Shown piece after piece: positions 1-13,252 of a stretch of DNA of 64,000 bases. The notes below the pieces were generated by a model, which saw only the letters and a program-made list of their open reading frames with translations, was not told where the DNA came from and did no database searches. Positions within the stretch are counted from its first letter, which is position 1; each line of letters starts with the position of its first letter. This DNA is from Pogonophryne albipinna (taxonomy: Eukaryota > Chordata > Actinopteri > Perciformes > Artedidraconidae): positions 19,075,550-19,139,549 of the forward strand of contig CM053243.1 of assembly GCA_028583405.1 (NCBI GenBank). The letters are read 5' to 3'. The position numbers were made by a program, and so were the translations under genes.

Positions 1-49
1 CAACGTGCTGCCTGTATGCAGACAGACACATGCAGAAACACATTACAGT

Positions 50-306
50 AAAAAGTGATTTGAGAAACTGCCTTGAATTGAACCAAAGGGGCTGGAAATG
101 TGATTTAATTTTAAATGTATGCAAGATGTGTCTTTGTATGAAGGGTAGTGTGTTTTTTATTTGTGTTTGCACCTGTACCTCAGTGTAATTTGACCTTGAG
201 AAGTGCACTTCTGTCTGTTTGGAACTGTACACTGTATACATGTGTTTTCTATGTATAAAATGTTAATAAAAACATTGTGTAAAAAATAAATAAAAAGTGA
301 TTTGAG
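50..306 (+). mobile_element. Retroposed mRNA 3'-end (processed retrocopy) with 15-bp target duplication
   Basis: A 15-bp direct repeat, AAAAAGTGATTTGAG, lies at 50-64 and again at 292-306. The roughly 227 bp between them look like the 3' end of an mRNA: no reading frame, a polyadenylation signal AATAAA at 265-270, and an A-rich tail just before the second repeat. This is what LINE machinery leaves when it inserts a 5'-truncated cDNA. It lies just 3' of the last visible TCF25 exon, in the opposite orientation. It therefore does not imply a real convergent gene here. The parent transcript was not recognised. Confidence 0.75.
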
Positions 307-392
307 GATATAAAGCCTGTTGGTTTGTAAAGCAACATATTCAGACAAAATTATTTTAGAATTTCATGTGCACAGGTGTAGCCCTTCTGTAC

Positions 393-3300
393 CTCTCTGG
401 TCGAGTGTACGACATCACAGAGTCCAGCGGAGGCAGAGGGTCAAAGCCCATCACAGGCTGACTGGTCACCTCCTGAGGGGTCAAACAGACACGCAAGGCA
501 AGTTTTACCATCTTGGTTGACACTTAAAATATACATAAGACCCTCGGAGTGCTGCAGGGACAACGGCCATCCTTCGAAGTAGCACCACACTTAGTTCTTC
601 CTCAAACAGCCAAAAGGATTTTTTCCATTGGAGTTGCGATAAGTACAGAAATGAAGCTCTTTGGCGAGCAAAACATGTAATGATACTTACATTATCAACA
701 ACACTTGGTTACAATTGCCAAAAGTAAAAAACTATTATAAGGCTTTAAAGGCTCAAATGTTTCCACCACTGAGTAGACGAGTTTTAAGAGCAGTAGTGCG
801 TGTGATTTGTTACTGTAACTGACTGGATATCCATAATATTCATATTTGTTTTTGATATGTTATTGTGCACGCCAGGCCTGTTGTTCTACAGTACTTTGTG
901 GTTGATCGATACATTTCAAATGATACCCATCCCTAATAAATACATTTACAAAATAGCCACATGTGGGTGCACTTATTTAGGACTGTATCAGTGGATTTGT
1001 GATATACTTATACAGTCTTCAAAAAAATGTGATCTACATGCTTATTTAGTGTGAAATCTGATTTAAACTTGGGAACATTGGAGCAAGACCATCTTATGGC
1101 GCGTTTCCACTGCAGGCCTCCCTCGGCCTCGCTCGGCCTCGCTCGGTTTGGTTAGGCCTTATTAGGCCCGGCTCACCTTAATGCTGCGCTTCCATTACAG
1201 TTTAGGAACTGGGGTAGTTACTATAGTAACGCAGTGTAGGCGGAGCCGTGACGTCATCTTCAATGAGCGCCCCAAACAACAACACAGCCGTTAGCTCTTA
1301 GCACTCAGAGCTCTTCATATCTGTTCAGAAACTAGACAAAAGTTAAACAAGTACAAACCACAGACTGCCTGTGTCATGGCGAATACAGTCGCTGGTTTAT
1401 TTATGTCTGTATAGGCCGTTGTTGTGAGTGTGGACGGTCGGAGCATATATAACGTTAGCTTAGCCAAGCTCCGTTTAGAAAACACTCATTTTAAAAGGGT
1501 TTTTCGCCTGCCGTCTGTCTGCAGACTTGTCAAAGCATTAATTCATGGTTTTTACTAACCGGTATCAGTATGTTGTTACTTCGGCATCATTTTGAAACGT
1601 GTATTACAATTAAATCACGGTCAAATATGTTCATCTTGTTGTAGTTGTAGCCCCCTTGCTAGCGATTCTCTCTCTAGTTTAGCATACTCAGCCCGACTCA
1701 GCCTGGTTGTTCCTGGCCCTAGAACCACGATTTAGTCGGGCCAGAAAAAAGGTGAAAAAGTAGCCCCGGGCCAAAACTAGGCCAAGTGGAAACGCAACCA
1801 AAAACGGGCCCCGCACGGCTCGGCACGCTTAAAGCGAGCTACCCGCTGCAGTGGAAACGCGCCATTAGATTGGGGCCCCAGGGAGGCCACATGTTTCTTG
1901 TAGCTTGGTTGTTAAACTAAATTCCCGTTGCTTGTGAGGCTGTTTTGAAAATGAGAAAAAGGTGAACCAAGGGCTTTGTGGGTAAAATGAAGTGAATTCT
2001 AATTAGGTAGCAGATTAGTAGTAGATTGCTTTTTACTAGAGGAAGACTTGATGTGGCTTCTTTGATCTCAGAGAGAAGGACGTGACGATGGATGTTCCTT
2101 GGTGCACTCTGGTACCTCTGCTTCCTCCTAAAACAGATGATGTCATGGTTACTGTTGGAGCCTAATTGCACTGAAATGTGGCAGCAATCAGCTCATTAAG
2201 ATATCTTACTTGTTTTGGCACTCCTCCACCAAAGGGTCTTTGGCATCAACTCGACGCAGCACCTCCTTCACAGACACTTCCAGCCACAGCATCACCGCTG
2301 CCTCCCTCCAGAGGCTGTGCGTCCTCCCGACATACAGAGAAGTCAGTTCAGCCAGGGCCGGGGGCTGCCTGCAGACAAGGAGGTTAGGATGACTTCTTTA
2401 AAGTTAGGGAGCATAAGGGAAGACAAAGTTGATTCAAAAGGAGTATAGAAATTACAGATATGAAGGGATTTATACCAATACTAAAACAGGGCATATGCAG
2501 GAATCCTGAAGTCAAATGTAAGACCTTTTTTAAGACCCTTTCCATACATTTTAAGACCTCTGTGCTGACGCAGACTTGCATTTCCCCATAACGATGTTGT
2601 TTAAGAACCGGCGTAAACGGACCTTCGCGCGCTATCAAGCAGTGAGCGTGCGATGTCCTGTTCAGATGACGGCAAATCCAACGGGATGCCATAAATAAAC
2701 TACACAGAATCACACTACACACCTACGCAATGATTACATTCAGGCAGACTGTAGAATACAACCTCTTTGGACAATTTATATACTTATTGAAAACAAGCTA
2801 CAAAATATAATACCTTGGAAAATGCCATTTCATACTTTTTAATAGCCTTCATTTTTGCCAAATTGATTCATCAACTTTTAATACTTTTTTAGACCCCCCG
2901 GACTCAAATGTCCTAGTTACTTCAGAAAACAAAGAGAGCATACATTACCCCAACTGGCTCTTTGGGCCAAAGAAGACATGTGAGCTGACTGCGGCATCTG
3001 GCTGCACAGTACACAGATCCAGGAGAGGAATCAGGACTGCAGAAAACACATTCACAGCAACATAAGTAGGTGAAAGAACACTATTAAAGCTTTCGTTATG
3101 TGATTGGTTAATAATCCCTAATATATTGTTGACGTTTTTTTGTCATGCCATAAACCAAGCATGTCTGAAAATAGCTTTAGGGCCAACCCGTGCCAATAAA
3201 CCAACTTGTTTTATTTAAATGGTGATAACTAATTGCAATATTTTATTATGAGATGTGCATTGATTTGGTTGCAACTGAAAGTCTATGGTTTCATATTTTA

Positions 3301-6300
3301 GTTGAACAGTCTAGTGTCCTCCAACGTATACCACTTCTAAAATTGATTAAAATGTCAATTAATGTTAAGGTGTTGTTGTTCCTCTTATTGGAAACCTGTG
3401 TAAGATATGGGTGGGTTGTACTAAAGTAGGCAACTGAATACACGTCTATTTTGAAATTATTATTATTGATGACTGAAAGTTTCATATTTCATGTGGATTT
3501 TTTCAGAATTGTGTGTCAGAAAGGCATCAGACAATATTTATAGATACTAATAGATAGATAGATGTTACTTTTTTGAGACTCTAACCTCCAGGAAACATGA
3601 TGAGAGCGTCCTGCAGCAGCTGGTCGGCTTTGTGTCTTTCTTTCTCACTTTCTTCAGGATCCACATCTTCCAGCTGACTGAGATGGAAATGGCAAAGTGC
3701 AGTGGAGAATGCAAAGTTTGGAAGCTGAGACAGATTTCTGTGCTCCTGAAAAGCAAAAACAAATCATTTCTGTATCAGACTGGAAAGGTGAACATAGTGT
3801 ATATGCACACATTGGCACTTCACAGCACACTTTACTGTACCTCCCACTCCTGATGTAGCTGAAGCAGAGAATGGTACTCTCTGGAGCGCAGCGTCAGGAA
3901 ATCAATCAGCAGCAGCATGCAAAGTGGGTCAGAGTCTGGGTCCAAGCTAATAAAAGAAAGGCAGTTCGGAAGCAAATGGTTACTTCAGGCACTTGACCCT
4001 AAGACACGATAAGATATCTCAATCCATGACAGTGTTTCTTTGATTCTTTGTATTTACGAGGCTTTGACCGTAAAATCTGTCAGTGGAATAATGTCAGATG
4101 AAAGTAATTTCTCCTCGCATCATTTGAAGTGTGTAAAAATAATCTCTAAGGACAAGTCGGCACCAGCCCTTGTGACAGCGATGAGGTTTCTGTCTACTGA
4201 AGAGAATTACCACAGCGCCAGATTTCAGATCGGCAGCAGACAGGCCTACAGGTATTTTGGTTTGTCTACAAATACTTTTTATTCAGTTCTTTATCTGACA
4301 ATAAGTAGGCCTAAAGCTAAGGGAAGTTCTTTGTATAAAAGTTACGGTAAGTAATTTTTGTTCAATATGCTGGAGTCTATTTAGGGGATTGTTTCATTTT
4401 AAATAGCCTACTTTGCAATAAAAGATACACCTACATGGCTTTATGAAGTCTTCCTTTATATAGCCTTCCTATCAATTGTTTTTTAGTTCAATAATAAACA
4501 CACATAATATTTGACCATCAATTTGCATATTCTAGCAGGACATTAACATCTTCCAGGACGTGTTGGTGCCGGGTCGATTCTGATTTATGAACCTGTAGGA
4601 CCGACTGTTCTGTCCTTAAATGAACTGTGGTTATAGCTGACATTTAGCTTGATTTCAAATGATGCCATTTAAGTTTAAAAGAAATATGACAAAACAGACC
4701 AGATGGCAGCAAAGTCCCCCAGCTCTGCATTTTTTTAAGTACATTTAGATGATTTGGCAGCAGACCCACTTATCTTACCCTGGAATTGCTCTACTGTGCA
4801 CAAATTGACATTGATAGTGAAATAAATAAATTTTCCTGGTTTCCATCCAAATCCACCACATTGCATTTAATACCAGCAAAGCATGCGTGATGATGTCAAA
4901 TATAGTTTGTGCTCAAAGAACAACAGGGAATACAAAGATTGTTCACGTTCTATAAAACATATGACTGATAGTGTTAATCACAAAATATGTGAAACCATTT
5001 AAGATAATCGACTGCAGTTCGGAGAGGGACAGCTGTCCGCTTTTATTCCCACGCTGCTGCTTTATAACAGGCCCATAACATAACTGCCATTAAGTAAGGA
5101 AGCCAGAGTTTGATACAAATCATAGATAAGCATTCACCATTATGTGGTTAGGCAGTAAAGCTCAAGCTACGGCCGACTGATGGCAGCCGGGGAACAGACC
5201 ACCCGAACTGACGTAATCCCTATACCATCAGGGTACTGAAGGATCTATGTTAAGTAATGAGAATTCAACATTACTTTATCTCATGTGCATCAACATGGTT
5301 AAACACTAACATTAGACTGCAGTTCAATAACTTACTGTTACAGTTTAATCATGAGTCGAAGCATTCAGATGACTTGAAAAACAACTTCTTGTCAGCCATA
5401 AAAAAAAGGCAAATATTTGAAATTTAGATAGTTCAAGTTTCAAACAGATGTTCCTTTGTTTTTCAACTTAAATATCCTCAGAGGGGGCATCTTAGATCAA
5501 TATCAGTAGTCACAGAATATAACATATAACCTTTTTATACCATCAACATCATTTTTCGGGACTTCCCTCCTATGCCTGAAGACAGTCACCATAGAAACCA
5601 AAAGTTGAGTTAACACCCTTTGAAGACTATCTTTCTAGTCAGATGACTGCCGTTTGTGGTTACTTTATTTAAGGAAATAAAACTCTTTTTTGTTTAGCTA
5701 ATGTGTAATCATACTGTTTGTAGAAACGTTTAATGTGACGTCAAATAAATAAACTAAAGACGGAATAGAGAGAAAAGAGAGTCTCAACTGATCAGAGATA
5801 ATAGGAACAGAAAATATGTGTTAGTCACGAGGGAGATAGTAACTGGGTTAATGCTTGCGGGCAACCTTTAAAAACAGGATATTCTTTCTGTGAAAACATC
5901 TTAATAAAAACTGTGACTGTTCCCTCTTAACTATTCATCGTAATTCCCAGTGCTCAAGCTCTTCCCTTTGTACCTCAGGATGAGTTTGCAGTACTCCAGA
6001 GCCGTCCGTGGGCAGCCTCTCTTCTCCAGGAACATCATGTGCTTATAAAGAGCCAGATAAAAAGCCCTGCAAGCAGACATGAATCATCCTTCAAACACCA
6101 TTTAATTCAACTCAATTCAATGTAATCTTTATTAAGGACACAATACATGGAGCGTCCGGGGCAAATGTTACAAAAGATTACAGAGGACAGAGGCTTCGAT
6201 TAAAAAAGCAAGGTGTCTAATAAAGAAGCATTAAAGAAATGACCAACCTGTTCTCTGTTCGCAGATAATCCAGCCTGCTGGTGCTTGAGGTCAGACTGAA

Positions 6301-9300
6301 TAAAGGATGAAAGGCGCACTCAAAGCTGTACATGGCCCTCTCTGAAAAAATATTATATCCACAAATAAGGGAGGTATTCCCAAACTGGGCACAGTGTATG
6401 TAAACTGAACAGAGACACATCGTTGCAGCTGTTGAGATGAGTCCGTTCTGTTGTGTTTTTGGACTTTACCAGCAGGGCTTTGCATCCCAAAGAACAGAAC
6501 TGAAAACCAAAGGCCACTCACTCCTTTGAGTTCAATTGATGTTGATTTAAACAAAATTCTATCAAGAAGACAAATGCAATTTGTTAAATAATCCCTCCAG
6601 TCTTCAACACTACATTAACCATTTTATCTATCAAGTGAGAGTGCCTGTAATATAGTAATGTGCTTCGCCTGAGAATTAACTTTTTAAGAATGGCTGCTTT
6701 GTTGGTTTACATTTAACTTAAGCACACTGACAGTGAGCTCTAGATTAACCACAATTATATAGTTTGATAATCTGACAAATGAGGAGTCATCAGTGGACTG
6801 ACTAAAGCCAGTTTTGGATGTGGATAGTTAGGCTATTTAACATTCTGCCTGCAGAGTTTGTTTAAAATAACCCAAAAGTAATTGTTTGGAAATTAAAACA
6901 TCTTCAATATTTGGTTTCAAAGTGGGATTTAGAGAGGGAGTCCATGATCCTCACCAATGAGGTCCCTGGCCATCTCCTGATCCTCCTGAATGCGGCAGAC
7001 ATCAGAGAGCTGCAACAAAGAATCAATGTGGTACGGGTTCAACTGCAGCAAGGCCTGGGGAAACAGAGAAGGGACAATGGTCATTTTGACAGGGAAGGAC
7101 AAAGACATAAAGACAGAAATGCATTCAACCTCCTGTTGAAAATGTGAATAATGCATGTTGCTGAACTATCTGTGCAACTGTAGATTGTCAGTATATTGTA
7201 GGGCTGTCCCGAATACCATTTTTCGGGCTCCGGATATTCGGTAGTAGTCAGCAGCGAATATTCGGCGCGCGTGTTAGCACCCCCGAAGAGGCACAAGCTC
7301 TTACGTTGATATTGGAGAATTCAATCAATTCAATTTGGCTGCCAAAAAAAAAGAAAATCCGAATAAAGATATTCAAAATTGAATAGTGGGCCAACGACCG
7401 AATATACGGATATTCGGGTACAGCCCTAGTATGTTGACATATAGGAAGTCAAACTGGGTTTTACGTGTAAAATCATAAGAAATATGGGCTAAACGCTGAC
7501 TTTTCTCTTAAAGTTTTAGGAACACAGTCTTAGGACTATGAACGAGAGCATTCAAATTGCAGTTGTTGAATTTTTATACCGATGATGATTTAATAGGATA
7601 GTTTAATGCCAAATCAAGAGTTGGAAAGGCTGATACAAATAACATTCCATTTGGGATGTTACTTGACCATTCATGCCAAACAGTATCACAGTTTATTTTA
7701 TGAGTCCCTGGCAACATCAATACTGTGGATGCTCGATTTAAAATATCATAAATAATCATTAAACGCACTGACACCAAAGAGCAAAGACAACATATGAGCT
7801 GGTTGTTTTACCACAATGTTGTTGGGATCCATGGACTCGACAGCATCCAGGAACTTGAACTGTACTTGTTGGTAGTCCCGACCGTGCTCAAAGGTAAAGT
7901 ACTGAATGCCATCCTTTGACTGCAGTAGGGTCATTGAGATTCCTGAGGAGACATCAAAAGGGGGATGATTCCAGCCTCGGGACCTTGCCATAACACAATT
8001 GTTTCCATAATTTGAAGTCACTGTCTCCTAACTGTCAGTATGTCTGCAAATTAAAAAGTAATGTCTAAAACTGGTCTCTAAGAAAAGCATCTTGGTGTAA
8101 CTTCTGTTATGATTTGGTGCTATATAAATAATAAAGTATATTTATCATGACTGTTTAATAAAAAGGCAAAAGCGGCCAAGAAAAACTGTGAAGAAAACTA
8201 AAAGAATGACACAACAGAGTAATAAATGGCAAAGCTATATACAGTATTGTAAGAGTACAATAATATAACTATTTACTCTTAAGTGTGTGTATTGGCATAG
8301 GAATCTTAATACTACTTAGTCACAATAAAGAAACATACTCAGAAAAAAACAGTCAAGTGGGAGCAAAGTATGCAATTGTAGATATAGGACAACATTTAAG
8401 TAGCGAGTTTCTGAAATAATGCATTTTAAAAAGCAACAAGCTATGATAAGACAAGTGTAAGGAAAAGCCTACCTGGGCGGCTGAAGCGAGGCCAGCTGTC
8501 CTTAGGAATGGTCATCCAGGTGCTACGGTGAAACTGTCTGTTTCTCTGTCGAGGTCTTTCAAAAGACAAGAAAAACATATAAGAATGATGACAAGAATAA
8601 ACTAAATCTTATAATGATGTCGGCAATTTTAATCCAAACAGTCTCACAATTTTTCTTTTTACCTTTGATCCCCCTGAACAGCTCGAGCCCCAAAATATCT
8701 CTTCAGCTCCGTCTCTGAGTTGAGGTTCCTTATTAATTGACATAGAAAAGTTACATTCAGATTTCGACAAGCCGACAATGTCAGTTGAGAAAAAAAACAT
8801 GGAAACATAGGGCCTGTCATTTTGTCAGTTCATGCATGAAAGACTCTACAACACAAATGCAAAAATGTGTTGTGTTTTCTGTGATTTTCAAGAGACGACG
8901 CTGACATGTTGATGTTGGTGACCATACTTAACAGTTGACAGTTAGTAATCACACCAGTGGGACCCAGAATTCAAGTCTCATATGTTGTAAATGTCAGTGT
9001 ACAGAATTGTTTACCTGATTTTAGGTTAGAAAGGTCAACTTTAACCTTTTAACTACATCTTCAAAATAAATTAAGAAATAGTGCCAAATAAGGTTTCCAT
9101 GAAGGATAACGAAAAGTACCAATGTTTTTATATTTTAGCAATATACTATGGACACACCATCAATGGCATGGCTGCACAGTGTGTGTATTTAATATTGGCC
9201 ATCAATGTAAGCACATTATCTTGTTCTGTATCAGCATGGTTGCATCAGTGAAATCAGCAGTTTACATGACATCAAACGCAGTGCTATCATTATAGGTATA

Positions 9301-11449
9301 TGACATGTTCTGACGTCCCTGGTTATGTAGCAATGAATGCAACATAATTCAACAATTGTGTAAACAAGTGTTAATTCAATGCCATGCATTTCTGAGATGG
9401 ACAGACTCCAAATAGTTTACTTTTTTTAAGTGGGTCATTGCGCCAACACATGATGGCCATAATGAATCACAGAAATGTATATTTTAGTAAGTAAGGCTAC
9501 TGTACTGACCATAGACCAAGTCATGTAAGCTGTTCACTGGTGAAGAGATATTTTAGTGTTTCTACTCCAATAAACATATTCATGTGCTTATTTTCGAGCC
9601 TTTCAGCTTAGATGTATCTATCTACAAAATAACTACTGGAATAATACAGTACAGTAGGAACCAGAGTGTTGTGTGCACTGCATGTGAGTGCTATGCAGAG
9701 ATATCTGATCTGACTATCCATTTTGTCTACATGTGAGATGTTGCTCTCCTTACCTGTGCTCCACATGTAGCACAGATCTTCTGTCGGAGCCTCCACAATC
9801 TTCATTTTGCAAACCCAGTCCATTGGACTGCTCCAGATTCTCCAGTATTAAATCAATGTTATCGTCTGGTACAGCCTCCTGAAAATAATTGAATACAAAT
9901 TGGTTAGACAACGTTTACCTGTTGTTCTCTTGCTAAAAAAAGCTACATTTTTGAAAGATGTGTATATACTGTATCTGGCAATGAAAAGTGATTGTAAGAG
10001 TGTTATTAATACATACATTAACACACATTAATAATGTACAATTATTTTCATTTTATGGATTTAATGTTAGTAAAGTTATCATTGATTCTTAAAATATAGC
10101 GCAGGGTTACTATTTATTGTGAAAATAAATCCTTTCTCAATTAATGTACCTGTCCTTCTGTCACTTTGGTCTTCTTCTTTTTCTTCTTCTTTTTAACTCT
10201 GTCTCCAGACGACTGTTAAAGTAAAGAGAGATAACAGTTTAATATCAGAAATCAATATGTAAGTTGAGCAGAAGATCAGAGGCACTCCTCCTTATATTGC
10301 TTCATCTTTACCTTTGTAGATGCATTCTCTTGCTTTTCATCTGGTTTCTCAATGTCATCCTTTTTTTCTGTTCCACTTGTTTTATTTTCATCTGGTTTAT
10401 CTTCTTCTTCATCAGGTGAGATTATCTCTGCCTCGTTGTCTGCATCACCTATCTAGTAAAGAATGATACATTGGCAAAATAGTTAGTTGGATAAAGCAGC
10501 GTTAAAAGTGAGTAAAAAACATTCTGGATTAAACATTGAAAACCTAAGTTGCTGGTATCCATTAATAATAACCTGAACAACTGAAACCAGTCAGGTTATT
10601 ATTTAGTGATGCATTATGATATTGATGTGGGATCAAATGGATGTAAAGAACATATAAGCTTAATTTAATAATGATGATGTGATGTCTTGATTTACAGTGA
10701 TCATTTGTTTCATAACGTAAACCAAATGTTGTTAATGAATGCTCAAATCAATCGTTTACTTAAATAACTCTTTATAGGTACAGTAGTATGGATGTAAGTT
10801 CCACTACATTATTTATACTGGCTTTATATATATATATTCAACTTGATTTTGAACATTCATCTGTCCAAATTCTGAAGAAAGATATAAAAATAATGATTGT
10901 CTTCACCTTAAAGAAGCTATATTATATCTCCATTTTGTTTCACTATAAAACACAATTTAAAGGCTGGCAAACGTGACTGTTGGACAGTCCACTGGATCTT
11001 TGTTGTCAGTGTGTTCTTAAGGTTGGTGTAGACTACTTCCTATGTTAGCTTCTTAGCTAACGTTTACTTTGGTTGAATGTTAGTTTATTTTAATAAACTA
11101 AAAGGTGAGCTAACGTTGAAGCCACACGGCTAGCTTGAGTTAGCATGGTGCATCAACAGAGAGCTCGCTGTAAACATCTGCCAGAAGGAAACACACAGTA
11201 ACGTTGGTTAACAGAAACGTATATCATGTCTGGAGAACTACAACATCACCTCACCAATTCATAAATGTTGCTGAAGTTTTTCTGAGCCTTGTTTTTCTTT
11301 GCCTTTCTGCCTTTGCTATCAGACGGGGGGGAACCACTAGCCGTGTCCAGCAGCTCCTCCGGGCTGTCATCTAAAGTGAGGTCCCCGGCGTCCAGGGCCT
11401 CCTGGCCCCGCTGCTTCCCTTTGAGCCTTCGCAGAGCCCGGGTAGACAT
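393..11449 (-). CDS. tcf25: TCF25 (NULP1) ribosome quality control factor, 16 exons, 3' end outside window
   Basis: The vertebrate TCF25/Rqc1 family acts with listerin in ribosome-associated quality control and was first described as a basic-region nuclear protein. Exons on the minus strand: 11449-11255, 10452-10312, 10212-10150, 9878-9754, 8728-8663, 8555-8473, 7942-7812, 7054-6955, 6341-6248, 6066-5974, 3946-3841, 3745-3586, 3036-2949, 2368-2210, 2127-2037, 472-393. All have AG/GT borders and the phases agree throughout, giving about 592 codons; the human protein is about 676 residues. The start is the Met of [17 protein letters not shown], which matches the family N-terminus. Exon 3 is a run of lysines. 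Family-typical stretches include [71 protein letters not shown] and VMGFDPLPP. The last roughly 75 residues, starting in the conserved RPER segment, must lie left of position 1. Introns carry several repeats listed separately. Identification is very secure. Confidence 0.96.
1094..1867. mobile_element. Non-autonomous TIR element with TTA duplication (PIF/Harbinger-like), copy 1
   Basis: The element runs from 1097 to 1864 (768 bp). It starts with TGGCGCGTTTCCACTGCAG and ends with the exact reverse complement, a perfect 19-bp terminal inverted repeat. It is flanked on both sides by TTA (1094-1096 and 1865-1867). A three-base TWA duplication is characteristic of PIF/Harbinger transposons. There is no open frame of note, so it would depend on a transposase elsewhere. 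It sits in the TCF25 intron between exons 472-393 and 2127-2037. A second copy of the family, broken up by nested insertions, is at 58457-61889. Confidence 0.8.
2505..2935. repeat. Probable dispersed non-coding repeat in TCF25 intron
   Basis: The stretch begins with repeated AAGACC(TTTTT) motifs (about 2519-2560) and ends with related TTTTAATACTTTTTTAGACC at about 2876-2896. This resembles the ends of a fish MITE, but I could not define exact inverted repeats or a duplication. A short reverse-strand frame across it is not convincing as coding. Confidence 0.3.
7191..7436. mobile_element. hAT-like MITE with 8-bp target duplication
   Basis: The element at 7199-7428 (230 bp) starts TAGGGCTGTCCCGAATA and ends with the near reverse complement TATTCGGGTACAGCCCTA. 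Flanks are GTATATTG (7191-7198) and GTATGTTG (7429-7436), an 8-bp duplication with one change. TAGGG ends and an 8-bp duplication are typical of hAT transposons. The interior is rich in TATTCG motifs and is non-coding. It lies in the TCF25 intron between exons 7942-7812 and 7054-6955. Confidence 0.8.
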
Positions 11450-11543
11450 GGTCCACTGTTCATGGGACACATACACGTCAGTTAATCGCGATTAAAGTCG
11501 TTTTGAGTTAGGTGACAAACAGAGTAAAGCAATGAAATGAGGG

Positions 11544-12660
11544 TCTTCTTCTTCTTCTCTCTTTTAATGGCGGATCGCAAACAGCTTTTAGTTGCATACC
11601 GCCACCTACTGTACATGAGTGTGTATCATCATGCCATTCCATCTCTCAACTCATGGACGTAGGCCTCTGATCTAATAAAAAAAATAAAGAAACATAACAT
11701 AAAAACATAAAATAAAGAAAACAAAACAAAAATCTATGATCTATTCCAACCTAATGTTAGATTATTTTACCTACCCCAGTTTCACTCAGAAAGGTAAACA
11801 GTGCCTTTCTGGTAGCTCTTACTCCCTCTCCTTCTGATCCCAGATACCAAACACACTCCATTCCCTCTCTGCATCTATAACTTTATCCTCTAGTTTTTCC
11901 CTTTCAGCTTTATAGATGTCACAATGTAACAAGATATGTTCCACATTTTCTTTAACTCCACAGTTCCTACACTTGTCACTGTTACTTTTCCCCATGATAT
12001 CAGCGTACTATTCAATGCTGTGTGATTCCGTCTGAGTCTAGCTATCATGATTTCCTCCCTTCTGTTTCTTTCTTTATAAATATTAATTGTAATTGTTTTT
12101 TGTACTTTATGATACTCTTTGCCTTTCTGGTCTTTCTCCCACCTTTTCTGCCAGATCTCCATCCCTTTTTTCTTAATTTCTGCTTTTCCTTCTCCTTTTC
12201 CAAGTCAAACTGGTAATGTTATTTCCTTCTGTAGTGCACTTTTTGCTAATTTATCAGCACACTCGTTCCCTTTTACCCCCTCATGTGCAGGCACCCAGCA
12301 GAACTGCAGATCTATACCGCCTCTGTGAAGTCTTAACAAGCTATGGTTAATTTCTATGAGTATGTCTTCTCTGACAGTTGTTGACTGTATGCTTTTTAAT
12401 ATGGATAATGAATCTGTGCATATCAACACCCTGTCTGGTCTGACCTCTTCAACCCACTGTAATCCTATTATTACTGCCAGTATTTCTTTTGATCTGACGT
12501 TATTTTGGAGATCGATATTTTAAAGTCTGGGATATACCAACTCCAACACACTCTTCCTTGTTCTTAGAACCATCTGTGTATATGTTGAGGTAATTGTGAC
12601 AATTATTCCTGAGGTACATATTTGTTTTGATTCCTACTTCATTTATTTGCCACTCTCTTT
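11544..12660 (-). mobile_element. 5'-truncated LINE fragment, I/Nimb-like, RNase H region
   Basis: Read on the minus strand, this is the 3' end of a non-LTR retrotransposon whose ORF2 ends in an RNase H domain. Recognisable pieces are YTDGSKN (about 12570), the middle ICTDSLSILKSIQ and the end WVPAHEGVKGNECADKLAKSAL (12205-12429). These carry the Asp and His expected of RNase H, but the reading frame is interrupted. The 3' terminus reads GCCATTAAA followed by GAA/GAAG repeats (about 11544-11575), the same end as the larger LINE at 20824. It lies just upstream of TCF25 exon 1, so it may sit at the edge of that promoter. The clade assignment is inferred from domain content. Confidence 0.75.
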
Positions 12661-13214
12661 TCTTTTCTAGAATACTCATATCTATATTTACTATAATAAT
12701 GTAGTTAATAAATGTATTCTTATGGTTTAGCCTTTCTCATGGTTAAGTTTACGAATAGTATTAAGGAATACAAATCCCTCTTTGCAATGTATACCAGCCT
12801 CTTTAGGCTTTTCAATCACAATCATTAAACTGGAATAAATACAATATTGTTAACATGAAAATATGATTTAATGTTCGTTGTTTAGAGTTATTCTAAAGCT
12901 TTACTCATTGGGAACTCGGTATGAGATGCACAATGTTGAGATGTCAAATCTGCCTGTTTTACACACTTTGACCAACAGGGGGGTTCAAATGAAGCCTCAT
13001 GAGATGAACCCTTTTGCGAACCAATTGGCTGGAAAGCTTCAAAGCTTCATAAAGCTTCATCTCGCCATCACCAATATTTACCATTGGAAAAAGCCATGGG
13101 GGAACACTACTGAATGGATTTGATAGTGTAAACTCTAAATCATGCATGTCGTATGTCCTTATTTTTCCTTTACTTGTCCATGCAAACCTACGCCCCTGGT
13201 ACTTGGAATCATAG

Positions 13215-13252
<38 letters not shown>

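Noticed and set aside
1..11. Possible last TCF25 exon start (AG before GCAGCACGTTG on the minus strand)
   Set aside because: Joined in phase it gives QHV, which does not match the conserved LSP segment expected after RPER.
2178..2448. Three overlapping plus-strand frames
   Set aside because: They are shadows of TCF25 exon 2368-2210 on the minus strand, whose frame joins both neighbours correctly.
4040..4354. 104-codon plus-strand frame in a TCF25 intron
   Set aside because: It has no family resemblance, is on the opposite strand to the gene, and is not bounded by convincing splice sites.
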